From NCBI RefSeq assembly GCF_030818955.1, contig NZ_JAUTBF010000001.1:2232001-2296000 (forward strand): a stretch of 64,000 nucleotides of DNA, written 5' to 3'. Under the pieces are notes generated by a model. It worked only from the letters and a program-made list of their open reading frames with translations, did no database searches and had not been told where the DNA came from. The stretch comes from Microbacterium trichothecenolyticum (lineage in GTDB: Bacteria > Actinomycetota > Actinomycetes > Actinomycetales > Microbacteriaceae). A program made the position numbers and the translations under genes. Below are positions 46,893 to 55,814 of this stretch, piece by piece. How positions within the stretch are numbered: the first letter of the stretch is position 1; every line of letters starts with the position of its first letter.

Positions 46893-47717
46893 GTGAGCGA
46901 CTCGGCTCTCCAGACCGGTGCCCAGGCGAACAGCCTGGGCACCGGCCTCCAGATCACCGACCTGAACAAGGTCTTCAGCGTGGGACGCAAGAGCGTCGTC
47001 GCGCTCCAAGACGCCAACCTCCACACCGACCAGGGCACGTTCCTCGCCCTGCTGGGACCGTCCGGATGCGGCAAGTCCACCATCCTGCGCATCCTCGCCG
47101 GACTCGAGGAGCCGACCAGTGGCACGACCCGCGTAGACGGCAAGAGCCCGAAGGAGCTGCGCCGCGGCAACCAGCTGGGCATCGCGTTCCAGGACTCCGC
47201 GCTCCTGCCGTGGCGAAGCGTCCAGTCCAACATCCAGCTGCCGTTCGAGGTCGCCGGCAGGCCCGTCGACAAGGCGTACGTCGCCGAGATGATCGAGCTG
47301 GTCGGGCTCAAGGGCTTCGAGAAGGCCAAGCCCGCACAGCTGTCCGGCGGCATGCGCCAACGCGTGTCCATCGCGCGGTCGCTCATCATGAAGCCGTCGG
47401 TGCTGCTGTTCGACGAGCCGTTCGGCGCGCTCGACGACATGACGCGGCAGAAGCTCAACCTGGAGCTGCTGCGGATCTGGACCGAGAAGCCCGCGACCAC
47501 GCTGCTGGTGACCCACGGCATCTCGGAGGCGATCTTCCTCTCCGACCAGGTCGCGGTCATGAGCCCGCGGCCGGGCCGGATCAAAGAGGTCATGCAGATC
47601 GACCTGCCGCGACCGCGGACGCCCGAGATGATGCGCACGCCCGAGTTCCACGCGTACGTCGATCAGGCCTCCGAGCTGCTCTTCGGCGTCGGAGGCGCCG
47701 CCGCCGATGACCACTGA
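46893..47717 (+). CDS. ABC transporter ATPase (nitrate/sulfonate/thiamine-precursor type)
   Basis: 274 residues with Walker [10 protein letters not shown], signature [13 protein letters not shown], Walker [13 protein letters not shown] and switch His LVTHGISEA, so fully functional in appearance. The GTG start follows a GAAGAAG site and is 24 bp after the binding-protein stop; longer readings run through that gene in another frame. Overlaps the first permease by 11 bp. Confidence 0.92.
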   Translation: MSDSALQTGAQANSLGTGLQITDLNKVFSVGRKSVVALQDANLHTDQGTFLALLGPSGCGKSTILRILAGLEEPTSGTTRVDGKSPKELRRGNQLGIAFQDSALLPWRSVQSNIQLPFEVAGRPVDKAYVAEMIELVGLKGFEKAKPAQLSGGMRQRVSIARSLIMKPSVLLFDEPFGALDDMTRQKLNLELLRIWTEKPATTLLVTHGISEAIFLSDQVAVMSPRPGRIKEVMQIDLPRPRTPEMMRTPEFHAYVDQASELLFGVGGAAADDH

Positions 47718-48543
47718 GGCCCGTAAGAGCCGTGCGATCGAGTGGGAGGACGTGCGGCTGCCGGCGTGGCTCTCCGGCCTGATCGGCGGGCTGGCCATCA
47801 TCCTGCTGTGGTGGATCCTCGCCGCGACGGTGTTCTCGAACGTGGGACCCGGCGGGGTCCAGGCGATCCCGACCCCGCTGCAGGTGGTTCTCGAGTTCGG
47901 CGAGACGGGATGGGACTTCTACGCCCGAAACCTCAGCGTGACTCTCGCCGAAGCGGGAACCGGCTACCTGTGGGGTAACGGTCTCGCCCTCGTGCTGTCG
48001 GCGCTGGTGCTCGTCGTGCCGCGTCTGGAGGGGGTGGTGATGCAGATCGCGATCATCACGTACTGCATCCCGATCGTCGCCCTGGGCCTGCTCCTCATCG
48101 TGATCGCGCCGGCGCCCCAGCCTGGGCAGCCGTCGACGACGGCGATCTTCCTCGCCGCCCTCAGCTGCTTCTTCACGACGGTGGTCGGCGCCCTGCTGGG
48201 CCTCAAAGCCGCGGATCGGGCGAGCCTCGACGTCATCACCGTGTACGGCGGCTCGCGGCTCACGCAGCTGCGCAAGGTGCGGCTGATCGCCGCGCTGCCC
48301 GCCACCCTCAACGCGCTGCAGATCGCCGTGCCCGCTGCCTTCCTCGGCGCCGTGCTGGGTGAGTTCTTCGGCAAGATCACCGTCGGCGTCGGTCCGGCGA
48401 TGATGGCCGCACAGCAGGCGCTCAACGCCCCGCGCGTGTGGGACATCGCCCTCGTCTCGGGTGCCGTGGCTCTCGCCGGCTACGGACTCCTGGGGCTGAT
48501 CTCGCGGGCCGTCGCGCCTTGGTCGAAGGGAACGAACCGATGA
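47707..48543 (+). CDS. ABC transporter permease (first of two)
   Basis: 278 residues, about six transmembrane helices, BPD_transp_1 type. The EAA loop region is [22 protein letters not shown]. Distinct from the second permease, so the importer channel is probably a heterodimer, unlike the usual homodimeric Ssu/Tau/Thi systems. Confidence 0.9.
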   Translation: MTTEARKSRAIEWEDVRLPAWLSGLIGGLAIILLWWILAATVFSNVGPGGVQAIPTPLQVVLEFGETGWDFYARNLSVTLAEAGTGYLWGNGLALVLSALVLVVPRLEGVVMQIAIITYCIPIVALGLLLIVIAPAPQPGQPSTTAIFLAALSCFFTTVVGALLGLKAADRASLDVITVYGGSRLTQLRKVRLIAALPATLNALQIAVPAAFLGAVLGEFFGKITVGVGPAMMAAQQALNAPRVWDIALVSGAVALAGYGLLGLISRAVAPWSKGTNR

Positions 48544-49466
48544 CAGATGCCGCCGTGGCCTCGTTGAGCACGCCCGCCTCCGAACAGCAGCCGTCCGAAG
48601 CCGGACGTGCCACGCCGCCGCTTCCGGAGGGTCCGCAGTCCGGTCTGTCCGCCGACATCCGCCGAGCGACGCGCCGCGCGACCCGTCAGGCCCTGGGGCG
48701 CAGCCTGCTGACGTTCGCCCTCACGATCGTCGCGGTGCTCCTCATCTGGGTGGGCTCGCTCGCCCTGTTCGGCGTCTCGACGTACGTCGGCAAGGGGCCG
48801 CTGGACGTGTGGAACTTCCTGTTCACCGTTCCCGCCGCCGAGGCCAACCGCACGCAGCTGTTCGGCCAGCTCGGCGTGACCATCGGCCACTCCGTCGTCG
48901 GCTTCGGTGCGGGACTGCTCGTCGCCCTCGTCGTCGCCACGGCGTTCCAGCTCAGCAAGGGCGTCGAGCACGCGCTCATGCCGCTCGCGATGCTCCTGCG
49001 TTCGGTGCCGCTGGTGGCGATGGCGCCCGTGATCATCCTCATCTTCGGACGCGATTTCGCCTCCGTCGCCGTGATCGGCGGCATCGTCGTGCTCTTCCCG
49101 GCGCTGGTGAACATCGTCTTCGGCCTGAGGTCCGTGACGCCGCAGATGACCGACCTCGTCACCGTGTACGGCGGCGGCGCCTGGACGCGCCTGCGCAAGG
49201 TCGCCCTCCCCAACTCGCTGCCGGAGTTCTTCGCAGCGGTGCGCATCTCGGTCCCGGGCGCCATCACCGGTGCCCTGCTGGCCGAATGGCTGGCCGTGGG
49301 CGGCGGCATCGGCGGCTCGGTCGGCGGATACATCGCGGGCGCGCAGTTCTCCGCCGTCTGGACGGCGGTCGTCCTCGTCACCGGGACGGCGCTCGTCATC
49401 TACAACCTCGTGCAGATCGTCGAGTCCGTCGTCCTGGCACGCATGGGGATGGCCTCTCGCACCTGA
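48540..49466 (+). CDS. ABC transporter permease (second of two)
   Basis: 308 residues with a ~55-residue Pro/Glu-rich cytoplasmic N-terminus, then about six transmembrane helices and the EAA loop VTVYGGGAWTRLRKVALPNS. ATG overlaps the previous stop (ATGA). Partner of the preceding permease. Confidence 0.9.
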   Translation: MTDAAVASLSTPASEQQPSEAGRATPPLPEGPQSGLSADIRRATRRATRQALGRSLLTFALTIVAVLLIWVGSLALFGVSTYVGKGPLDVWNFLFTVPAAEANRTQLFGQLGVTIGHSVVGFGAGLLVALVVATAFQLSKGVEHALMPLAMLLRSVPLVAMAPVIILIFGRDFASVAVIGGIVVLFPALVNIVFGLRSVTPQMTDLVTVYGGGAWTRLRKVALPNSLPEFFAAVRISVPGAITGALLAEWLAVGGGIGGSVGGYIAGAQFSAVWTAVVLVTGTALVIYNLVQIVESVVLARMGMASRT

Positions 49467-49547
49467 CCCGCGGATGCCGCGTCCTCCCACACTCCCCCTC
49501 GTCATCTGTCCGACGCGGCACCGCCCGCCCCTGCCCGGAAGCGCCTC

Positions 49548-50579
49548 ATGACCGACATCACCGCCTTCGCGTTCGGCCTGCCCAAAGCCGAGCTGCACCT
49601 GCACCTGGAGGGGACGCTCGAGCCCGAGCTGAAGTTCGAGCTCGCCGCCCGCAACGGCATCGAGCTCGCGGAGAAGACCGTGGACGAGGTGAAGGCCACC
49701 TACGACTTCACCGACCTGACCAGCTTCCTCGCCGTGTACTACCCGGCGATGCGCGTGCTGCAGACGGCGGAGGACTTCCACGATCTCGCGTGGGCCTACC
49801 TGCAGAAGGCGAAGGAGCAGGGCGTCGTACACGTCGAGATGTTCTTCGACCCGCAGGCACACACAAGCCGGGGCGTGCCGTTCGAGAACGTCATCACCGG
49901 CTACCGACGCGCCGCACTGCGCGCGCAGCACGAGCTGGGCGTCTCGGCCGAACTCATTCTGTGCTTCCTTCGTGACTTCTCGGCCGAGTACGCCATGGCC
50001 ACCCTCATGGAGGCGCTGCCGTACAAGGCGTGGATCCTCGGCGTCGGGCTCGACTCGGACGAGCGCGACAACCCGCCGACGAAGTTCGCCGACGTCTTCG
50101 CGCGCGCCAAGGCCGAGGGCTTCCTGCTGACGATGCACTGCGACATCGACCAGGTCGGCTCGATCGACAACATCCGCGCGGTCATCGAGGAGATCGGCGT
50201 GGACCGCATCGACCACGGCACGAACATCGTGGAGGATCCCGCGCTGGTCGCCCTCGCCAAAGAGCGCGGTCTGGGGTTCACGACATGCCCGGTGTCGAAC
50301 TCGTTCGTGACGAGCCAGATGAAGGCCGACGAGATCGTGAGCCTCCTGCGGGAGGGCGTCCGGGTCATGGTCAACTCCGACGACCCGGCCTACTTCGGCG
50401 CCTACGTGGCCGAGAACTACGTCGCGTTGGCGAATCACGCGGGGCTCGGGCCCGCGGATCTCGCCCGACTGGCGATCAACTCCTTCGAAGCGTCGTGGCT
50501 CACCCCCGCGCGTCGCGAGGCGTATGTCGCTTCCGTGCGCGAGTACGCCGCGGCGCACGGCGTCGTCGTCGGCGACTGA
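49548..50579 (+). CDS. Adenosine-deaminase-superfamily protein, adenine-deaminase-like, altered active site
   Basis: 343 residues of the PF00962-type fold. It resembles fungal/bacterial adenine deaminases (AELHLHLEGTLEPELKFEL; DPQAHTSRGV; DRIDHGTN; NSDDPAYFGAYV). Zinc ligands HLH, the later His and the Asp of NSDD are present, as is the DHG His. However, the HxGE motif that supplies the catalytic Glu reads MHCDIDQ, with no Glu at the expected place. That suggests either a subfamily with a different proton donor (the adjacent Asp residues) or another substrate. It follows the importer by 81 bp and precedes a second, canonical superfamily member, pointing to deamination of the imported compound. 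Confidence 0.8.
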   Translation: MTDITAFAFGLPKAELHLHLEGTLEPELKFELAARNGIELAEKTVDEVKATYDFTDLTSFLAVYYPAMRVLQTAEDFHDLAWAYLQKAKEQGVVHVEMFFDPQAHTSRGVPFENVITGYRRAALRAQHELGVSAELILCFLRDFSAEYAMATLMEALPYKAWILGVGLDSDERDNPPTKFADVFARAKAEGFLLTMHCDIDQVGSIDNIRAVIEEIGVDRIDHGTNIVEDPALVALAKERGLGFTTCPVSNSFVTSQMKADEIVSLLREGVRVMVNSDDPAYFGAYVAENYVALANHAGLGPADLARLAINSFEASWLTPARREAYVASVREYAAAHGVVVGD

Positions 50580-50630
50580 TTCGGATGACGTGACCCAGCG
50601 CGCCGGGGCGCACCCGAGAGAGGACGAGGC

Positions 50631-51677
50631 GTGATCTCGCTGGCCGATTACCTGCAGCTGCTGCCGAAGACAGAACTGCACTGCCACCTGACCTCCACCA
50701 TGAGGGCGCGCACGCTCCATGAGCTGGCCGGCCGATACGGCGTACCGCTGTGGACCGACGACGTCGAGAAGCTGTTCGACTTCGACGATCTCGTCGACTT
50801 CCTGCGCGGCTGGCGGGTGGCCCACGAGGTGCTCCGCACTCCCGACGACATCGCCCGCGTGGCGTGGGAGGGCGTCGAGGACGCGGTGCGCGAGGGGAAC
50901 CTGCGCTACCGCGAGTACTACATCAATCCGCAGTACTTCGCCCATCACGCGTCGCCCCTGTCGTACGTCGAGGTCATCGACGCGGTGATCGCGGGCCTCT
51001 CGCGCGCCGAGCGCGACTTCGGCGTCGGCTTCCGCGTGGTCGTGGCGATCAACCGCCGCGAGTCGGCCGAGGCGGCCGTCGAGCTGGTGCGGGAGGTGAT
51101 CGCGAATCCCCGGCCGGAGGTGGTCGGCATCGGACAAGACGATCTGACGCCCGAGAACACCGAGGATCCGCTGCGCTTCGCCGACGCCTATGCGCTGGCC
51201 GGCGCGCACGGCCTGCGGCGCACCGCGCACGTGGGCGAGACGCCGACCGCGAGCCCGGAGAACGTGCGCGCGGCGATCGAGGTGCTCGGCTGCGACCGCA
51301 TCGACCACGGATACCGTGTCGTCGACGACCCCTCCGTCCTCGCCCTCGCGCAGGAGCGCAGGATCGGCTTCGCCACGACGCCGTGGTCGACGACCATCTG
51401 CTCGGGATGGACGCTCGACGAGGGCCATCGCATCCGGACCATGGTGGATGCCGGACTCCCGGTGTCGGTGTCGACCGACGACGCGCTGTTCTTCCGCACC
51501 GATCTCGGGCGCGAGTATCGCGAGGGGCTCACCGCTCTCGGCCTGGGTATCGAGGACGCCCAGCGCATCGCGCTCGCCGGCATCGACATGGCGTTCTGCG
51601 ACGAGGACGACAAGCAGCGGCTGCGCGCCGATTTCCGCGCGGCCTTCCTCGCTCTCGACGCGCTGCTCGCGCGCTGA
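50631..51677 (+). CDS. Adenosine deaminase family protein
   Basis: 348 residues, same superfamily with an intact site: HCH near the N-terminus, THAHVGE-type motif (TAHVGE) with catalytic Glu, CDRIDHGYR and STDDALFF. The GTG start follows GAGAGAGGA. Hydrolytic deamination of an aminopurine-like ring is expected; whether adenosine itself is the substrate is unknown, given the importer context. Last gene of the plus operon, 54 bp from the end of the convergent minus operon. Confidence 0.88.
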   Translation: MISLADYLQLLPKTELHCHLTSTMRARTLHELAGRYGVPLWTDDVEKLFDFDDLVDFLRGWRVAHEVLRTPDDIARVAWEGVEDAVREGNLRYREYYINPQYFAHHASPLSYVEVIDAVIAGLSRAERDFGVGFRVVVAINRRESAEAAVELVREVIANPRPEVVGIGQDDLTPENTEDPLRFADAYALAGAHGLRRTAHVGETPTASPENVRAAIEVLGCDRIDHGYRVVDDPSVLALAQERRIGFATTPWSTTICSGWTLDEGHRIRTMVDAGLPVSVSTDDALFFRTDLGREYREGLTALGLGIEDAQRIALAGIDMAFCDEDDKQRLRADFRAAFLALDALLAR

Positions 51678-51731
51678 GCACCGCCACCGGCGCCACGTGC
51701 GGGCGCGGCGCCACGGTCGCCGGCGCGGCGC

Positions 51732-53300
51732 TCAGTGTGCCGCCGCGCGCAGCAGGTCGGCCGCGCGTTCGGCGATCGCGATCGTGGGCGCCTGGGTGTT
51801 GCTCGTCGGAATCGTCGGCATCACCGAGGCGTCGGCGACCCACAGCCCGTCCAGCCCCCGTACCCGCAGCTCCGGATCGACGACAGCGAGATCGTCGACG
51901 CCGATGCGGGCCGTGCCGGAGCAGTGGAAGAACGTGCCGACGTTCTCGCGCACGAACCTCTCCTGCGCCTGGCGCGACAATCCGGCGGCCGGTGTGATGG
52001 GTCCCGCGGCGAGATCGGCGTACGCCGACGTGGCGACGAGATCCTGCACCGCGTCGACGGCGTCGACCATCGCGGCCAGATCGTTCGGGTCGGCGAGGTA
52101 GTTGGGTTGGATCTCGGGCACCGCGTCGGGGTCGGCCGAGCGCACCCGCACCCACCCGACGCTGCGCGAGTGGTAGAGCCCGGGCACGATCGCGAACACG
52201 CGCTCGCCCGAGAGGTCGTGCGCGGCGTGCAGAGCCTCGTCGCCGCGCGATCCGTGGGCGATCACGGCGTGCAGGTCGGGGCGTCCGCGTGCTCGCGCGC
52301 TCTGCCAGTTGAGCATCGTGCCCCCGCCGTTGCCGATCACCGGGCCGAGGTCGGCGCGGGCGCGGAAGTTCATGCCGAGGATCAGCGGGTGATCCTGGAA
52401 GTTCTCCCCGACGCCCGGGAGGTCGTGGCGGGGGCGGATGCCGACGGCGGCGAGGCGCGCCGGATCGCCGATGCCCGACAGCTGCAGCAGACGCGGGGTG
52501 TCGATCGCCCCGGCGGCGAGGATCGTCCGCGCGGCCCGGGTCGTGACGACGGCACCGTCGACGATGTGCCGGATGCCGCGCACGGTGGCGCCTTCCAGCA
52601 CCACGCCGTGCACGCGGCTGCCCACGAGAACATCGAGGTTCGGACGCCCGAGCGCCGGTTCGAGATAGGCACGCACGACGGACCACCGTTCGAACGCGCC
52701 GTCATCGCCCACGACCGCGTTGTAGTCGGCGAAGACCGCGCCCTCGTTCGCGCCGGCGTTCGCGTCGTCGAGCGCGGGCAGGCCCCGCTCGACCGCGGCG
52801 CCGAGCAGCGCGTGCGCGATCGGGTGCACCGCGGCGAGCGGCCCCACCCGCATGGGACCATCCATGCCCCGATGCACGGGATCGCCGCCCGCACGGGCCT
52901 CGGACCGGCGGAAGTACGGCAGAAGCTCGGCATACGACCAGCCGGCGGCACCGGCTTGCGCCCATTCGTCGTAGTCGCCCGGATGACCGCGGTACCAGAG
53001 CATCGCGTTGGTCGACGACGAGCCCCCGAGCACCCGCCCACGGGGCATGGCGAGCGAGCGGCCGAGCACCGCCTCTGCGGGAGCCGAGCGATAGCCGTAG
53101 TCGTACGTCCCGCCGAGGAGCGCGTCCCAGTGCGCGGCGTCGGCGATCGCGGCATCCCTCCGTCCGTCCGGGCCCGCCTCGACGAGGAGCACGCGCATCG
53201 CCGGGTCTTCCGACAGGCGCGCGGCGACGACGCACCCGGCCGCCCCCGCGCCCACCACGATCGCGTCGTAGTCGGCGGCGGGGGTGCGAGCGATCGGCAT
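51732..53300 (-). CDS. GMC-family FAD oxidoreductase (choline-dehydrogenase-like)
   Basis: 522 residues. N-terminal Rossmann FAD motif GAGAAGCVVAARLSE, GMC signature RGRVLGGSSSTNAMLWYRG, a second signature-like GAIDTPRLLQLSGIG, and the C-terminal active site FFHCSGTARIG (His) with NTQAPTIAIAERAA (Asn). Such enzymes oxidise a primary alcohol to an aldehyde or acid. The ATG overlaps the decarboxylase stop (TGATG). Last gene of the minus operon; the substrate is likely an alcohol side chain or product of the same pathway. Confidence 0.9.
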   Translation of the reverse strand: MPIARTPAADYDAIVVGAGAAGCVVAARLSEDPAMRVLLVEAGPDGRRDAAIADAAHWDALLGGTYDYGYRSAPAEAVLGRSLAMPRGRVLGGSSSTNAMLWYRGHPGDYDEWAQAGAAGWSYAELLPYFRRSEARAGGDPVHRGMDGPMRVGPLAAVHPIAHALLGAAVERGLPALDDANAGANEGAVFADYNAVVGDDGAFERWSVVRAYLEPALGRPNLDVLVGSRVHGVVLEGATVRGIRHIVDGAVVTTRAARTILAAGAIDTPRLLQLSGIGDPARLAAVGIRPRHDLPGVGENFQDHPLILGMNFRARADLGPVIGNGGGTMLNWQSARARGRPDLHAVIAHGSRGDEALHAAHDLSGERVFAIVPGLYHSRSVGWVRVRSADPDAVPEIQPNYLADPNDLAAMVDAVDAVQDLVATSAYADLAAGPITPAAGLSRQAQERFVRENVGTFFHCSGTARIGVDDLAVVDPELRVRGLDGLWVADASVMPTIPTSNTQAPTIAIAERAADLLRAAAH

Positions 53301-53914
53301 CAGTTGTGCTCGCTGGGTCCCATGATGGTGATGCCCTCGGAGGCCTCGACGTGGCGGACGAAGATGTACTTGTCCTCGCGGCCGTCGGAGTGCTTGCGCC
53401 GGATGCCGGGCTCGAGCATGCCATCGGTCTTGGCGACGACCAGGTAGGGCTCGGTGGCGGCCAGGCCCGCAGCGCAGTGCCGGTCGAACTCCTCGAGCGT
53501 CTCGGCGGTGAAGGCGTTGTCCACACCGGCGCCGCGGGCGATCGCGGCGAGGTCGACGCGTCCCTTGGCGGTGTGGGTCGCGGGTCCGCCGATGGACTGG
53601 TACTGCTCGTTGTCCCACACCACGATGAAGAGGTTGTGGGGGCGCTCGTTGCCGAGGGTGGCGAGGATGCCGAGGTTGAACAGCAGTCCCCCGTCGGTGT
53701 CGAGCGAGACGATTCGTCGGTGCGGCAGGCCGACGGCCAGGCCGAAGGCCTCGGGAGTCACGCAGCCGAGCTGCTGCTGGAACAGCGACGCGTCGCGCAT
53801 GTGCGGGGCGGCGTTGTACCACTCATCGACGGCGCCGCCGAGGGAGAGGATCACGAGTTCGTCGCGAAGACGATCGCCGAGCAGGCGCATGGCCTGGAAA
53901 CGGGAGTAGCTCAT
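53300..53914 (-). CDS. TPP-dependent decarboxylase, beta (TPP-binding) subunit
   Basis: 204 residues, resembling the ComE/phosphonopyruvate- and sulfopyruvate-decarboxylase C-terminal half. The TPP motif is DTDGGLLFNLGILATLG with a following DNEQYQS. The ATG overlaps the alpha-subunit stop (ATGA). It should decarboxylate a 2-oxo acid to an aldehyde, which the aldehyde dehydrogenase of the operon could then oxidise. No sulfonate or phosphonate genes are nearby, so the acid is unknown. Confidence 0.85.
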   Translation of the reverse strand: MSYSRFQAMRLLGDRLRDELVILSLGGAVDEWYNAAPHMRDASLFQQQLGCVTPEAFGLAVGLPHRRIVSLDTDGGLLFNLGILATLGNERPHNLFIVVWDNEQYQSIGGPATHTAKGRVDLAAIARGAGVDNAFTAETLEEFDRHCAAGLAATEPYLVVAKTDGMLEPGIRRKHSDGREDKYIFVRHVEASEGITIMGPSEHN

Positions 53915-54411
53915 CGGACCAGGTCTCCTCCGAGGACGATGGCGGCGTGGTAGTACGACGCGTAGGCGGTCTCGTACGCGCGCACGATGGCGGTCTCGAT
54001 CTCGTCGACGGTGCGCACGATGGTGTACGGGGTCCGCAGGGCCTGCAGCAGCGGCTCCATGGTGATCCCGTGCGGGATCGCCCACCAGTTGTTCTCGCCC
54101 ATCTCCCCGCGGTAGCTCATGATCATCACGACCGGGATGCCCGCTCCCAGACCCATCCGGGCGAGGTGCTCGGTCGCGGCCCGCAGGCCGGAATTCTCCA
54201 TCACGAGCACGGCACGCTTACCGGAGAGGAAGACCCCGCCCGCGATCGCGGCGCCCTCGCCCTCGTTCGTGACCGGGATGGTGCGGATGTCGGCATCGGC
54301 GTCCAACGCCGGGTACAGCTCTTTCAGCAGCGAGTCGGGCAGGTAGGTCGCCACGCTCACGCCCGCGCGTTTCAGTCCGCGCAGCACCGCCTCCACGGCA
54401 TCCGCTCTCAT
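53911..54411 (-). CDS. TPP-dependent decarboxylase, alpha (PYR) subunit
   Basis: 166 residues, the PYR-domain half. The activating Glu of the cofactor lies in VTNEGEGAAIAGG near residue 52; further marks are VLVMENSGL and SYRGEMGE. Start overlaps the monooxygenase stop (ATGA). Together with the beta subunit it makes one split decarboxylase, as in ComDE. Confidence 0.85.
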   Translation of the reverse strand: MRADAVEAVLRGLKRAGVSVATYLPDSLLKELYPALDADADIRTIPVTNEGEGAAIAGGVFLSGKRAVLVMENSGLRAATEHLARMGLGAGIPVVMIMSYRGEMGENNWWAIPHGITMEPLLQALRTPYTIVRTVDEIETAIVRAYETAYASYYHAAIVLGGDLVR

Positions 54412-55814
54412 GCGTGCTCTCCTTTCGATGTCCGTCCGGCCCGGACGAGCTCAGCGGCGCGCAGCGTGTGCGCGCGGTGGGTGGATGCCAGGCGCGCAGC
54501 GCCCGTGAGGTGCTCGCGCAGCGTCGTGCCGGCGGGTGCCCCGGCCCGGCCGCGCGCGACGAGGATCGGCAGCACGAGCTCGATGAACGCGCGGTAGGCG
54601 TCGGGGCCCCCGAACGTCGGTTCGAGCATGACGCCGTCGATGCCTGCGCCGTCGACGATCGCCTCGATCTCGTCGGCGACCTCTTCGGGCGATCCCGTGA
54701 TCTGGAAACCGCGGATCGCCTTCGTGCGGAACGCGTCGAGGATCTCGCCGACCTTCATGTCGGGGTTCTGCCGCGCGTAGCGCTGCACGAGCGTCTGTCC
54801 GAGATCGGTGTGCAGATCGACGACCCGCGTCTCGGGGTCGAGTCCGGTCAGGTCCAGGCCCGTGATCCCGGCGAACATCACGGCGGCGTCGGCCCGCGTG
54901 AGCAGCTCCTCGTACTCGGCGCGCAGCGCGAGGGCTTCGGCGCGGGTGGAGGCGACGGTGACCGTCATCCCCGTGACGACCTTCACGTCGTCGGGGCGAC
55001 GCCCCTGCCGCACGGCCTGCTCGCGGATGTCGGCGACGTGGGCGGCGGCGGAGGCGATCGACTGGCCCTGGATGAACACGGCCTCCGCGTTGCGCGCGGC
55101 GTAGGCGCGCCCCCGGTCGGAGGTGCCGGCCTGGAAGAGCATCGGCGAGCGCTGGGGTGTCGGGGGAACGGCGAACACCCCGCGTGAGCGCTGGTAGACG
55201 CCGTCGACCTCGACGCGGTGCAGCTTCGACGGGTCGGCGTACACGCCCCGACCGCGATCACGCACCTCGGCGTCGTCGTCCCAGCTGTGCTCCCAGTGCC
55301 GCAGGCACGTGTCGAGGAAGTCGTCGGCGGCGTCGTAGCGCTGGTCGTGCGTGAGCGGGGCCGTGACCCCGAACAGCTCGTCGGTGGTGGCCTGCGAGCT
55401 GCCGGTCACGACGTTCCAGCCGATGCGTCCGCCGGTCAGCCGGTCGAGGGTCGCGAAGCGGCGGGCGGTGCCGTACGGCTTCTCCACCGTCGTCGGCGAG
55501 GTCACGACGAAGCCGATGCTCTCGGTCTCGCGGGCGAGCGCTGCGATGGCGAGCATGGGGTCGAGAGCGGGGAACTGGATGCCGTGGGCCGCCACCTCGT
55601 CGGGCATGACGCCGTCGAGGGTGGCGTAGCCGTACGTGTCGGCGAAGAAGAGGAAGTCGAAGCCGGCGGCATCGAGCATCCGCGCGAGGTCGACCCAGTA
55701 CTCCAGCCGATCCCAGTCGTCCCCGCGCCCCCGCGGGTGGGTCCAGGTCGGCATCCCGTTGCTCGGGTTCATCATCTCGAAGACGCCCAGGGCGATGCGC
55801 GTGTGCTCGCTCAT
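54408..55814 (-). CDS. LLM-class flavin monooxygenase (NtaA/SnaA/DszA type)
   Basis: 468 residues, bacterial-luciferase-like TIM barrel using FMNH2 and oxygen. Marks: DTYGYATLDG, RFATLDRLTGGRIGWNVVTG and LFQAGTSDRGRAYAARNAEAVF. The NtaA-group members cleave C-N or C-S bonds of chelators, sulfur heterocycles and pyrimidine-like rings. No flavin reductase gene is in the operon. Starts at the ATG overlapping the aldehyde dehydrogenase stop (TGATG). Probably the oxygenative step of the pathway. Confidence 0.9.
   Translation of the reverse strand: MSEHTRIALGVFEMMNPSNGMPTWTHPRGRGDDWDRLEYWVDLARMLDAAGFDFLFFADTYGYATLDGVMPDEVAAHGIQFPALDPMLAIAALARETESIGFVVTSPTTVEKPYGTARRFATLDRLTGGRIGWNVVTGSSQATTDELFGVTAPLTHDQRYDAADDFLDTCLRHWEHSWDDDAEVRDRGRGVYADPSKLHRVEVDGVYQRSRGVFAVPPTPQRSPMLFQAGTSDRGRAYAARNAEAVFIQGQSIASAAAHVADIREQAVRQGRRPDDVKVVTGMTVTVASTRAEALALRAEYEELLTRADAAVMFAGITGLDLTGLDPETRVVDLHTDLGQTLVQRYARQNPDMKVGEILDAFRTKAIRGFQITGSPEEVADEIEAIVDGAGIDGVMLEPTFGGPDAYRAFIELVLPILVARGRAGAPAGTTLREHLTGAARLASTHRAHTLRAAELVRAGRTSKGEHA

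Noticed and set aside
51678..51731. Terminator between the convergent deaminase and GMC genes
   Set aside because: The gap has repeated GGCGCC elements and a weak 6-bp arm pair, but no stem is clearly better than expected in such GC-rich sequence.
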